From an uncultured Campylobacter sp. (lineage in GTDB: Bacteria > Campylobacterota > Campylobacteria > Campylobacterales > Campylobacteraceae), in contig NZ_CALGPY010000006.1 in the NCBI RefSeq assembly GCF_937959485.1, forward strand, positions 62,001 through 126,000: 64,000 nt of DNA. Direction: 5' to 3'. The notes under the pieces are model-generated. The model was not told the origin of the DNA, ran no database searches, and saw only the letters and a list, made by a program, of their open reading frames with translations. Below, piece after piece: positions 41,788 to 50,911 of the stretch; positions within the stretch are counted from its first letter, which is position 1; every line of letters starts with the position of its first letter. Position numbers and translations under genes: made by a program.

Positions 41788-42981
41788 TTAATGCAGTTCC
41801 GCGTTGAGTTTGATCGCGCGCTTGCTAACGCTTGCCGTAATCTGCCCGCTTTGGCTGTTTTGGCGGAAGTGCAGACCGCTAAGCCCAGCAAGCTCAAGCC
41901 CTTTATAAATTTCACGATCGAACGCAAAGCCTGGATTTAGCGCTGCTAGCGCCTCGCGATCCTTTTGCGCGATGAAAACCTTCGTGCCCTCAAGTATCGC
42001 GATGTCGGCATCCACGATGCAGCGGTCGCCTAGCGGAATGCCCGTTACGGAGTTTGCGCCCAGCAAGCAGTGCTTGCCGATGCTCACGGCATTGCCGTTG
42101 GTACCGCTTAGCACGCCCAAAATCGATGCGCCGCCGCCTATGTCGCTGCCCTCGCCCACGACGACCGAGCTGCTGACACGCCCCTCGATCATAACGCTGC
42201 CGATCGTGCCTGCGTTGAAATTCACATACGCAGCACCCGGCATCACGGTCGTACCTGCGGCGATATGCGCACCCAAACGCACCTTCGCATCGTCTAAAAT
42301 CCGAACGTTTTGCGGCGGTACGACGTGACTTAGATAGCGCGGAAATTTATCGACGCTGATTATGCGTGGATAGCGGCCTTGCATTTTTAAATGAATTTCG
42401 TTTTCACGCAGCCACCAAAGCTCGATCGGGCGAGCGTTTTCGTCCCATGCGACATTCGGAAGCACGCTAAATGCGCCATCTAGATTGAGCGTGCGCGGCT
42501 CGCAGAGATTTAGCGAAAGCGCATAAAGCTTAAGATAGACGCTCTCGACGCTTTTTGGCGCGGCATCCTCAAAGATAAAACTAGCACAAAAGTTCGCGTG
42601 CTCGTCTGATTTCATCGCCTCTTTAACCGCAAGCAGCACCTGTAGGTTTTTGTGCGCGCCCTCTTTGGCGTCTGGCTGCAGAAATTTTAAAGCCTCGATC
42701 GCCTTTTTTAGGGCTTTGTGCGTCAGCGTCAAAATGCACTCACTACCGCTAAAATCCATGACCTCTCCGCATTCGGTTAGAGCATGGATTAGCACTGCTG
42801 CGCTTACTAGCCCATCTTTAAAATTTACGTGCGCGTAATTCACGCTTAAGCTTTTATGCCCCTCCGCGCGCCCCTTAAATACACGCCCGACCGCCCACAT
42901 CATCGGATCGCGATAGCCCTTTTTGGCGCGAACTTTATCCGCAAAAGCCTGAAGCTCGCTTAGGCTTTTAATCTCTTTCAT
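41788..42981 (-). CDS. dapD: Tetrahydrodipicolinate N-succinyltransferase, long form
   Basis: Step of lysine and diaminopimelate synthesis. The 397-residue length is that of the epsilonproteobacterial long form. The C-terminal third is a left-handed beta helix of hexapeptides (IAAGTTVMPGAAYVNF, GSDIGGGASILGVLSG, IGKHCLLGANSVTGIPLG). N-terminal half holds the dimer/helical part. Single gene on this strand with its own upstream spacer. Confidence 0.94.
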   Translation of the reverse strand: MKEIKSLSELQAFADKVRAKKGYRDPMMWAVGRVFKGRAEGHKSLSVNYAHVNFKDGLVSAAVLIHALTECGEVMDFSGSECILTLTHKALKKAIEALKFLQPDAKEGAHKNLQVLLAVKEAMKSDEHANFCASFIFEDAAPKSVESVYLKLYALSLNLCEPRTLNLDGAFSVLPNVAWDENARPIELWWLRENEIHLKMQGRYPRIISVDKFPRYLSHVVPPQNVRILDDAKVRLGAHIAAGTTVMPGAAYVNFNAGTIGSVMIEGRVSSSVVVGEGSDIGGGASILGVLSGTNGNAVSIGKHCLLGANSVTGIPLGDRCIVDADIAILEGTKVFIAQKDREALAALNPGFAFDREIYKGLELAGLSGLHFRQNSQSGQITASVSKRAIKLNAELH

Positions 42982-43133
42982 ATTTAATCCTTAATCGCAA
43001 AATTGCGCGGGAGTATAGCTAAATTTAATTTAAAAGGGGATTTGAAAATGCGCATGAATGGAATTTAAAGGCGAAAACACGCACTTTTAAATTCTTGATT
43101 ATTTTGTTTTAGATTGTTTGGCTTCTTGTAATT

Positions 43134-44180
43134 TTACTTCGAAACACTCGCTTTGGTATCTTTTTTAACTTTGGTAATAATGCTAACATCCTCGCTAGGA
43201 ACTTTCTTTTTTATAGTTTTAATGCAAGAATCGCCGACATCGCCGCAATTGCTAATCGTGCGATTAAATTCCACATAAGCATATTTACCATCATCAAAAA
43301 TTAACTTACCGCTAATAACAGATTCATTTTTATCTTTTAGATAAATTTCAGCATGATCGGAAGCTAAATTTATAGACTTTAAAAATTTTTTGCAAATAAA
43401 ATTGAAGCTATAGTATTGTGATTCCTTAAAAAATTGCGAAAAAATAGGCACACTCAGTGATAAAAATAATATATGAAACGCAATAAACATTATACCAAGC
43501 GCCTCAAAAAATCTTTCTATAGTGATAGCTGCACACGAAATAAAAATTATTAATGCTTCAAATAAAAAGAAGAAAATGGCAAATACTATAAAAGAAGGAT
43601 CAACCCCTTGCAATCCTTCGAAACAAAAAAAAGTGATAAAAATGACTATATATATTATTTCAGTAGCCCAAGGAATTTTTTTCATACATTCTTGCTTTTT
43701 ACGGCAACAAGTGCAATATATGATAAATAAAATTATCGATACGATAAAACAAAAAATTATTAAATAAATAAAAACGACATTATTATACAACATACAACAA
43801 CACCCTAAAAAAACAAAAACTTTTAAAGTTATATTTATAAAAATACAGGTAATGTATGCAGCTTCATCGTCAGTTTTTTTAGTTATACGTAGATGCGCAC
43901 CCAAAATATAAAATCCGTGAATGGCTATTAACAACATACCCACAAGCAAGAAAACCCACATAAAATTTATGCTAAAGATTTCATAACTAAAAAATCCATT
44001 ATCTCTCATATAAGTCATAGCAAACACAAAGCCTATAATAATAGAGAATGCGGGCATTATTAAGGAAATCAATTTTAAAATCGATAAAATTCCTTCACAA
44101 ATCTCTTTTAGCTTATTAAAAATATTTTCTGGATTTTTCTGGATTTTTCTGATTTTCTGATTTTCTGGATTTTCAGACAT
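43134..44180 (-). CDS. AT-rich polytopic membrane protein, possibly phase-variable
   Basis: A 348-residue protein with about seven or eight membrane helices between residues 35 and 250 and a soluble C-terminal domain (about 265-348). The N-terminal 20 residues (SENPENQKIRKIQKNPEN) come from a short tandem repeat. The strongly AT-rich DNA differs from neighbouring genes, suggesting acquisition. I recognise no family. The soluble tail has strands (SGKLIFDDGKYAYVEFN) of a small beta domain. It is flanked by dapD and a secreted unknown. Confidence 0.6.
   Translation of the reverse strand: MSENPENQKIRKIQKNPENIFNKLKEICEGILSILKLISLIMPAFSIIIGFVFAMTYMRDNGFFSYEIFSINFMWVFLLVGMLLIAIHGFYILGAHLRITKKTDDEAAYITCIFINITLKVFVFLGCCCMLYNNVVFIYLIIFCFIVSIILFIIYCTCCRKKQECMKKIPWATEIIYIVIFITFFCFEGLQGVDPSFIVFAIFFFLFEALIIFISCAAITIERFFEALGIMFIAFHILFLSLSVPIFSQFFKESQYYSFNFICKKFLKSINLASDHAEIYLKDKNESVISGKLIFDDGKYAYVEFNRTISNCGDVGDSCIKTIKKKVPSEDVSIITKVKKDTKASVSK
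44126..44174 (-). repeat. Short tandem repeat in the start of a membrane protein gene
   Basis: On the minus strand five units of AATC(C)AGAA(A), 8 to 10 bases each, follow one another from the fourth codon on. The units are not multiples of three, so gain or loss of one would change the reading frame. Confidence 0.65.
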
Positions 44181-44264
44181 TTATTTCTCCCACCACACAA
44201 TATAAACTAATCAAAGAATTATATAAAAATTTTACCAATTTTCAAACGCTTATAAAATTCCATC

Positions 44265-45290
44265 TCACCTAAACACATCATCCATCGGTGTGCTTTCGCA
44301 TTTCTTGCGGTCCGCTTCTACCGAGAGTAGGCGAGCTTTGCTTTCGTCTAAAATTTTTGGAGTGATAACAAGCCCCGGTAGGTCTAAGGAATTTACGGCG
44401 TGCTTGCCGGCAAACGCCCCCAGGCCTCTGCCAAATATCCCGTTTACGCGCCCGTTCATATCATAAATCTCGCTGCCGTCGCAGTGAAAGACATTGCCCG
44501 AGATGCACTCGCATTTAAGCCCATCCGCAGCCTCCGTGTATCTGTAGTCCTCGACGTAAAGCGCACCGCTTACGCCACGGACGCTACTTATGGGGTTGTA
44601 AATTAACACGGCTAGAATTTCATTCTTTTGCGGATTTGAGATCTCCCACTCCACGGCGCGATATGAGCTAAGCAGTAGCACAATGGGCTTATCGGATTTG
44701 GCTAAATTTAGCTTGACGCGATTATTCATCTGCGCGCTTTCGTAGATCGCGCCCAGCCACAGGTCGTAGTCCTTATCCGCAGGGATCTTGGCTACGGCGT
44801 CCTTTTGACGATAAAAGGGCTCTACATCTTTAAAATCCACGAAAAGCTCGCTGGAATGCGCGTCATTTAAAAACCACGCTTCGATCTTGTGCTTGCCCTT
44901 GCTAAATTTATACGTAAGCGGGCGCTTTTGATTGCTCGATGTCCCACCTAGCACGTCCGTGCCGTCCACGGCGATTACCAGCGTAGACCAGCCGTAATCT
45001 CCTAGCACCATCTTTTCGACATCTGCGTCGAAATTAAACTCGCCGACCCAATACGCCATAAGATTTGGAGATGGAATTTCATGGAAGGAATTTCCTTCAT
45101 AATTGACGCTGATGCGATCGACGTTTTCAGAGAAAACCACTTTCTTAGGCTCATCTTTATTCAGATAAAACGCCAAAAACTTATCCTGCGGGATCTGCGC
45201 ATCCGCAGTAATCTCTTTCGCCCATTTTTGCATATTGCTCTCTTGCGCGAACGCCGCAAATGCAAGCACCAAAATAATCAAAAACCTCAT
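44265..45290 (-). CDS. Secreted hypothetical protein with beta-sandwich domain
   Basis: A 341-residue exported protein: signal peptide about 1-15 (MRFLIILVLAFAAFA). Residues about 75-155 (MAYWVGEFNFDADVEKMVLGDYGW, here given in part, then LTYKFSKGKHKIEAWFLN) have the look of a PA14-type beta sandwich, where a pulled-in ligand or sugar is bound. The C-terminal third has four or five cysteines. The likeness is weak. It stands alone, 85 bases after the membrane-protein gene. Confidence 0.6.
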   Translation of the reverse strand: MRFLIILVLAFAAFAQESNMQKWAKEITADAQIPQDKFLAFYLNKDEPKKVVFSENVDRISVNYEGNSFHEIPSPNLMAYWVGEFNFDADVEKMVLGDYGWSTLVIAVDGTDVLGGTSSNQKRPLTYKFSKGKHKIEAWFLNDAHSSELFVDFKDVEPFYRQKDAVAKIPADKDYDLWLGAIYESAQMNNRVKLNLAKSDKPIVLLLSSYRAVEWEISNPQKNEILAVLIYNPISSVRGVSGALYVEDYRYTEAADGLKCECISGNVFHCDGSEIYDMNGRVNGIFGRGLGAFAGKHAVNSLDLPGLVITPKILDESKARLLSVEADRKKCESTPMDDVFR

Positions 45291-46111
45291 TACCGACCTT
45301 TCTTATTTCGTATAAAAGTAAAATCCCTAAACCTAAAAGCCCTAGGCTTAGGGATTTTGCCGCTTTAGCTTCCTGCCTATACGAATGAAATTTCAGCTGC
45401 TTAAATTTCAGCTGCGCGAGAAATTTCTTTGCCGCGACCGCTACAGATAAAATTCCATCCCAAATAAACTCTACAGAGGCTTTCACAGATAAACTCCACC
45501 GCCATAAAGCCCGGCGAAATAAAATTTAAACTAGCGCAATGCTGTGGCTACCCCTAAAAAGCTAGATGCGATAAATTTCAAGCCAGAAATTCATCGCTAA
45601 AGCCCATCTTAAAATTTTAAAACAAAGTTTTAGCGATAAATTTTGCATTTTGAAATTCTGCGGCAAAGCTTTATGCTTAAAATTTTACATTTAAAACTCC
45701 GAAGCGGAATTCTAAAGCAAATTTTACCTCGCTGAATTGCGCGTTTGGAATTTAATTTTCGCCGTAAAATTCTGCGCTTAGAATTTTATCTAAAATCTCA
45801 CGCAACGGAGCTTGGTAAAATTTTAGCTCGAAATTTCAAACTACGAAATTTCGTGGCGGAATTTTAACGCAGAATTTCGAGCCACAAAACTCAGCGTGAA
45901 ATTCCGCGCCGCGAAACCCGCGTGAAATTTTACCCGCTAAATTTACGGGCAAAATTCTATGACGGATTGCATACCGAAATTTTGCGAGCATTATAAAATT
46001 TGCAGCGAAATTAGGCGTGAAATTTCAAACTATGAAATTCCGCGTTGAATTTCAATCTGCAAAATTCAAGAGAAATTCCACGCAAAATTTGACGCCGCGC
46101 CCGCCAAAGCC
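45291..46111. other. 820-base spacer with a hairpin and a dense AAATTT array
   Basis: No gene. Near 45320-45358 lies a terminator-like hairpin. From about 45600 to 46105 the sequence is an almost continuous run of short AT words (AAATTT, GAAATTTC, TAAAATTTT) alternating with GC-rich 6-12 base pieces. Confidence 0.55.
45320..45358. terminator. Hairpin with A/T flanks, likely bidirectional terminator
   Basis: AAAATCCCTAA (45320-45330) pairs exactly with TTAGGGATTTT (45348-45358) across a 17-base loop that itself contains CCTA...TAGG. Read on the minus strand it ends in TTTTACTTTTA. Confidence 0.55.
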
Positions 46112-47206
46112 CTAATTCGAGCAGGCGCTCTTGCCGTCCATCACCGGCTGGATTGCGGAGTTGTCCGCCAGCTCCTCGCGGTCGATCTTCTCGATCTTTT
46201 CCCACAGCTTGCGCGCGGCATCTTCGTAGCGCTTCGCGCTTAAAGAATCCGGCGCATAGAAGCTTACCGGCTTGCCGCTGTCGCCGCCCTCGCGGATAGC
46301 GATCTCGATCGGGATCTCGCCGATTACTTCGGTATTGTATCGCTGCGCCAGCTTTTGCGCGCCGCCGCGACCGAAGATGTCGTACTCCTTGCCGTTATCT
46401 GGGCAGATGAAGCCGCTCATATTCTCGATCAGGCCCGCGATCGGGATGTGGAGCTTTTCGAACATATCAAGCCCGCGCGCGCTGTCGTCCAGCGCGACCG
46501 TCTGCGGCGTCGTGACGCACACGCCCGCCGTCACCGGCACGCTCTGAGCGAGCGTAAGCTGCGCATCGCCGGTGCCCGGAGGCATGTCCAAAAATAGCAC
46601 GTCCAGGTCGCTCCACGCCACGTCTTTTAGCAGCTGCTCGATCGCTTTCATTATCATCGAGCCGCGCCAGATGAGGCTCGCGCCCTCCTCCATCAGCACG
46701 CCCATGCTCATCATCTCCACGCCGTGGCTTAAGATCGGCTTTAGCTTCTGCCCCACGACGCTTGCTTGCGTCTTATCCTCGCCCAGCATTCGCGGCAAAT
46801 TCGGCCCGTAAATATCGGCATCCAAAATCCCTACTCTCTTGCCGAGCTTTGCCGTGCTGATGGCTAAATTTAGCGTCGTCGTGCTCTTGCCTACGCCGCC
46901 TTTGCCGCTGCTAATCATCACGAAATGTTTGATCTGCGGTGCGATATTTTTGCCGCTGCGAGAGTTGCTCTTTTCCTCGGCGATCTTGGGCTGTTTGATT
47001 AAAATTTCCACGTCCCCGCCGAGCGCCTTTTGCGCCGCCGATCTAAGCTCTGCTGCGATCTCCGGCTTGGCGCTAGGGATTTCGATCCCTACGAAAATTC
47101 TATCGCCGATCTCGATCTCTTTTACAAATCCAAAATCCACGATGCTTTTAGAAAAGCCCGGATAGATCACGCTTTTAAGCAAATTTAAGACTTCGTCTTT
47201 ACTCAT
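46112..47206 (-). CDS. mrp: Mrp/ApbC-type P-loop iron-sulfur carrier protein
   Basis: A 364-residue ATP-dependent iron-sulfur cluster carrier. N-terminal MIP18-like domain (about 1-80), then the deviant Walker A SGKGGVGKST (about 104-113), the ParA-like core DADIYGPNLPRMLG and LDMPPGTGDAQLTLAQ. The CxxC of many Mrp proteins is reduced to one cysteine in SGFICPDNGKEYDIFG. Its ATG overlaps the thiC stop by four bases, giving a thiC-mrp operon; thiC is itself an iron-sulfur enzyme, which makes the pairing sensible. Confidence 0.92.
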   Translation of the reverse strand: MSKDEVLNLLKSVIYPGFSKSIVDFGFVKEIEIGDRIFVGIEIPSAKPEIAAELRSAAQKALGGDVEILIKQPKIAEEKSNSRSGKNIAPQIKHFVMISSGKGGVGKSTTTLNLAISTAKLGKRVGILDADIYGPNLPRMLGEDKTQASVVGQKLKPILSHGVEMMSMGVLMEEGASLIWRGSMIMKAIEQLLKDVAWSDLDVLFLDMPPGTGDAQLTLAQSVPVTAGVCVTTPQTVALDDSARGLDMFEKLHIPIAGLIENMSGFICPDNGKEYDIFGRGGAQKLAQRYNTEVIGEIPIEIAIREGGDSGKPVSFYAPDSLSAKRYEDAARKLWEKIEKIDREELADNSAIQPVMDGKSACSN

Positions 47207-48510
47207 TCCTTCTCCTTATTTTCGGTTAAATTTCTACTGATTTTATATGCGCAAAATTTCGGCCCGCACATCGAGCAAAACTCCGCGCCCTTGTAAATTT
47301 CATCGCCCAGGCTCTCGTCGTGTAGCTCGCGCGCATGATCTAGATCGAAGCTAAGCTCAAACTGCCTGTTCCAATCAAAACCATACCTCGCATCGCTCAT
47401 CGCGTGATCGCGCTCTATCGCGCCCGCTTTGCCTAGCGCGACGTCTGCGGCATGAGCGGCGATTTTGTGCGCGATGATACCCTCTCTGACGTCTTTTGCA
47501 TTAGGAAGCCCCAGATGCTCCTTCGGCGTTACGTAGCAGAGCATGCTTGCGCCGCAATACGCAGCCATCGTCCCGCCGATAGCCGAGCTGATGTGATCGT
47601 AGCCTGCACCGATGTCGGTCGGAAGCGGCCCCAGCACGTAAAACGGCGCGTCGCGGCAGAGCTTGCGCTCTAGCTGCATATTTAGCTCGATCTCGTTAAA
47701 CGGAATGTGCCCCGGACCCTCGATCATCACCTGCACGTTTTTTTCATTCGCGCGCAGGGCCAGCTCGCCTAAAATTTCAAGCTCGCTAAGCTGCGCTTTA
47801 TCGGTCGCGTCGTATAAGCAGCCCGGGCGCAAGCCGTCGCCTAGAGATAGCGATACGTCGTAAGCGGCGCAGATATCGCAAATTTCATCAAACGCTTCGT
47901 AAAAGGGGTTTTGCTTATGAAATTTCATCATCCACGACGCTATCAGCGAGCCTCCTCTGCTTACGATACCCATCTTGCGACGGGACAGCAGCGGCATAAA
48001 CTCGAGCTTAAAGCCCGCGTGGATCGTGAAATAATCCACTCCCTGCCGCGCCTGCTTCTCGATCGTGCTAAGAATAGCGCTCGTTTTTAAATTTTTAATA
48101 TCGCCCAGCTCATGGACCATCTGATAGACCGGCACCGTGCCTATGGGTACGGGCGAGCGCTCGATTATCGCGGCGCGGATCTCGTCCAGATCGCCGCCCG
48201 TACTAAGATCCATCACCGTATCGGCGCCGTACTTTAAGCAAGCCTCAAGCTTTTCCAGCTCGCCCTCAATATCGCTCGTCGTGCCAGAAGAGCCGATGTT
48301 GGCGTTGATCTTGCACCGCAGCGCGCGCCCGATACCGATAGGCTTTAAGCTTTTGTGATTAACGTTTGCGGGGATGATCGCTCTTCCTTGCGCGATGAGA
48401 TCGCACAAGGCCCGCACGTCCATGCGCTCGCTTTGCGCGACCTCTCTCATCTGCGGCGTCACTTCGCCTCTTTTTGCAAAATAGATCTGCGTTACGCAGC
48501 TTTCGGTCAT
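47203..48510 (-). CDS. thiC: Phosphomethylpyrimidine synthase
   Basis: Radical SAM enzyme that makes the thiamine pyrimidine. 435 residues, normal for the short form. Motifs: IGSSGTTSDIEGELEKL (about 71-87), STGGDLDEIR, GSLIASWMMKF, and the C-terminal cluster site CSMCGPKFC (about 416-424). A -10 TATATT/TATTAT lies about 48 bases upstream of the start, followed by a short leader; the conserved sequences of a TPP riboswitch are not there. Confidence 0.96.
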   Translation of the reverse strand: MTESCVTQIYFAKRGEVTPQMREVAQSERMDVRALCDLIAQGRAIIPANVNHKSLKPIGIGRALRCKINANIGSSGTTSDIEGELEKLEACLKYGADTVMDLSTGGDLDEIRAAIIERSPVPIGTVPVYQMVHELGDIKNLKTSAILSTIEKQARQGVDYFTIHAGFKLEFMPLLSRRKMGIVSRGGSLIASWMMKFHKQNPFYEAFDEICDICAAYDVSLSLGDGLRPGCLYDATDKAQLSELEILGELALRANEKNVQVMIEGPGHIPFNEIELNMQLERKLCRDAPFYVLGPLPTDIGAGYDHISSAIGGTMAAYCGASMLCYVTPKEHLGLPNAKDVREGIIAHKIAAHAADVALGKAGAIERDHAMSDARYGFDWNRQFELSFDLDHARELHDESLGDEIYKGAEFCSMCGPKFCAYKISRNLTENKEKE

Positions 48511-48728
48511 TTTCGCCTCGCTTACTTAAAAATGCGCGTATAATATAACAAATTTCATTAATCCTTACTTTTCTTTTGCCGTTTATTTTCGTAACGTAAG
48601 CTGAAATTTCGCCGCCGCGCCGCGTAAATTTACGCCTAAGCTTAAGATATTTTAGCGCGCAAGCCGCGATTAATTTTGCTTTCATTTTTAATACGTATAA
48701 TTTCGTAACAAAATTTCAAGGATAAAAT

Positions 48729-50051
48729 TTGAAAGATATATCGCTGATTTTGCTCGCCGCGGGCGATTCGAGCAGGTTTGAGCTCCCCGTCAAAAAGCAG
48801 TGGTTGCGCGTGGGCGAGCTGCCGCTTTGGCAATACGTCGCGCAGAGCATTGCGCGGGCGCATCCATTTAAAAAAATCATAATCGCCATGAACGAAGAGG
48901 ACGTGAGCTATTGCGAGCGCCTCTATGTGTGCAGCTCGGCTTCGGCGCGCGGCAAAAGTGCAGAGTGCGGCACGAGCGATTATAAATTTCAAAGCAAGCG
49001 AGGCAGGATCGAATGCGGCGCAGATGATCTAAACGACGCAAGCAAGCCGCGGAGCGCGGAAAATTTTAAAGCTCAAGTCGAATGCAACGCGTATGAATGC
49101 GGCTCTGCAAATTTAAAATTTCACTTCGTCCCAGGCGGTGCAAATCGCCAAAGCTCGCTAAAAAACGCGCTAAAGCTCGTAGAGAGCGAGCTCGTGCTCG
49201 TAAGCGACGTGGCGCGCGCGCAAATTTCGCCCGAGCTGATCTCCTCGCTGATACGAAATTTAGGCAGCGCGGACTGCATCAGCCCCTATCTTGGCGTAAA
49301 CGACACGACCTACCTTGGCGAGGACGTAGTGAAGAGGGAGGAGCTGCGCCTCATCCAAACGCCGCAGCTTTCGCGCACAGCGCTACTTAAAAAGGCGCTT
49401 GAGGGAAGCGAAATTTTTACCGACGATAGCGCGGCGATCGGCAGCGCGGGCGGACGGTTGGAATTTATAAAAGGCGAAGCGGGCGCGCTTAAGATCACGC
49501 GCGCAAGCGATCTAGCGGCGCTAAATTTAAAACCCTGCTCGCGCGATATTTTTTGCGGTACGGGTTACGACGTGCATGCACTTGAAAAAGGCGCGGGCAT
49601 CGTGCTCAGCGGCGTGAAAATTCCGTGCGAGTTCGCGCTGATCGCACACAGCGACGGCGACGTAGCGATCCATGCCCTAATCGACGCTATTTGCGGCGCG
49701 GCGATGCTAGGCGATATCGGCGAGCTCTTCCCCGACAGCGACGCCAAATTTAAAGGCGCGGATAGCAAGGAGCTGTTACGAAATGTAATGCGGCGCATCA
49801 GAGGCTACGGCTATGAGCTCGTAAACGCCGATATTACGATCATCGCGCAGCGCCCGAAGATCGGAGCCTACAAAGCGCAGATGCAAGAGGTTTTAAGCGA
49901 AATTCTAAACTGCGCCCGCGTCAATGTCAAAGCGACCACGACCGAAGGGCTGGGATTTACGGGCAGAAGCGAAGGCATCGCCGCACAGGCTGCGGTAAAC
50001 TTGAAATTCTACGACTGGCAAAAGCACGCAGCAAAGGCGTGGGGCGTATGA
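48729..50051 (+). CDS. ispDF: IspDF, bifunctional enzyme of the MEP isoprenoid pathway, with insertion in IspD
   Basis: Transfers CMP to methylerythritol phosphate (IspD) and cyclises the product (IspF). The TTG start at 48729 follows AAGGAT. IspD: LILLAAGDSSRF (about 6-17) and KKQW, then about 65 residues not usual in the family (about 62-130, Ser/Ala/Cys/Lys-rich), then VPGGANRQSSLKNAL and VSDVARAQIS. IspF begins near 273: GTGYDVHAL, AHSDGDVAIHALIDA, GDIGELFPDSD, with metal ligands Asp and His present. Its stop overlaps the next ATG as ATGA. Confidence 0.94.
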   Translation: MKDISLILLAAGDSSRFELPVKKQWLRVGELPLWQYVAQSIARAHPFKKIIIAMNEEDVSYCERLYVCSSASARGKSAECGTSDYKFQSKRGRIECGADDLNDASKPRSAENFKAQVECNAYECGSANLKFHFVPGGANRQSSLKNALKLVESELVLVSDVARAQISPELISSLIRNLGSADCISPYLGVNDTTYLGEDVVKREELRLIQTPQLSRTALLKKALEGSEIFTDDSAAIGSAGGRLEFIKGEAGALKITRASDLAALNLKPCSRDIFCGTGYDVHALEKGAGIVLSGVKIPCEFALIAHSDGDVAIHALIDAICGAAMLGDIGELFPDSDAKFKGADSKELLRNVMRRIRGYGYELVNADITIIAQRPKIGAYKAQMQEVLSEILNCARVNVKATTTEGLGFTGRSEGIAAQAAVNLKFYDWQKHAAKAWGV

Positions 50052-50911
50052 AAATTTTAATAATCGAGAGCGAAAGCTATCTTGCCCAAAGTATCGCAAA
50101 CAAGCTCGGCGCACTGGGGCATGAATGCACTAACGCGGCGAGTTTGACGGCCGCGGCAGCTCTTGCGGAGGAGTTTGAGGCGGTGCTACTCTCTACGAGC
50201 TGGAGCGGCGCGAGCTTTTATCCGCTGATCGAGAAATTTAGGCGCTCGATCATAATTTTGATGGTCGCCTACGTCGATAGCGAAACGGTGCTAAACCCCG
50301 TAAAAGCGGGCGCGACGGATTATATCCAAAAGCCCTTTATGATAGAGGAGCTCATAAAAAAGATCGAGCACTACGCGCAGTTTCGCTCGCTAAAATCACA
50401 AAACGAAGCCTACGAAGTGTTGCTTAAAGAGATCTCTCTTTCGTGCGAAATACCGCCCGCGCGTTTAGCGCAGATAAAATTCCCGCTTCTTTTGCGCGGC
50501 GATGCGGCAGTGCGAGCTGCGGCGGTATTTAAGATCGCACTCACGCTAAAATCGCGCCTTAAAATTCTATCCGCGCAAAGCCCTGAGCCGCTAGAACGCG
50601 GCGCGGAGATTTTTTACGCACCAGATTTCGACAGCCTAAGTGGCGCGCAGAAGGAAAAATTTCTAAGCAAAACCAAATCCATGCGTATAATCGCCGGATC
50701 CATCGGCGCGCAAAAGGGCTTTAACTACGAAATTACGCTTGGCAGCAGCAAAGAACGCAGTGAAATTTTAAGCATCGAAGAATACGTAAAGCTCACGATC
50801 GTAGCGCACCAAGACGAGTATTTCGACTCCGATCTGGCGGCGGCACTTGGGATTTCTCGAAAATCGCTTTGGGAGAAAAGGAAAAAATATGGCATCGCAA
50901 GAAAAAAATAG
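50048..50911 (+). CDS. Orphan response regulator of the HP1021/Cj1608 type
   Basis: A 287-residue atypical response regulator. The receiver-like domain (about 1-115) lacks the phospho-acceptor: the usual aspartate position in VLLSTSW is Ser, while the lysine of QKPF is kept. The C-terminal end is a Fis/NtrC-type helix-turn-helix (SDLAAALGISRKSLWEKRKKYG). In H. pylori and C. jejuni this protein binds the replication origin and controls genes without phosphorylation. The ATG overlaps the ispDF stop, as in C. jejuni where ispDF and Cj1608 are neighbours. Confidence 0.85.
   Translation: MKILIIESESYLAQSIANKLGALGHECTNAASLTAAAALAEEFEAVLLSTSWSGASFYPLIEKFRRSIIILMVAYVDSETVLNPVKAGATDYIQKPFMIEELIKKIEHYAQFRSLKSQNEAYEVLLKEISLSCEIPPARLAQIKFPLLLRGDAAVRAAAVFKIALTLKSRLKILSAQSPEPLERGAEIFYAPDFDSLSGAQKEKFLSKTKSMRIIAGSIGAQKGFNYEITLGSSKERSEILSIEEYVKLTIVAHQDEYFDSDLAAALGISRKSLWEKRKKYGIARKK

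Noticed and set aside
48511..48660. TPP riboswitch upstream of thiC
   Set aside because: The conserved CUGAGA and related pieces are not present and the leader is only about 50 bases.
50847..50888. Earlier start of the ATP-sulfurylase-like gene
   Set aside because: It would overlap the regulator gene by 65 bases; the ATG at 50889 has a proper ribosome site.
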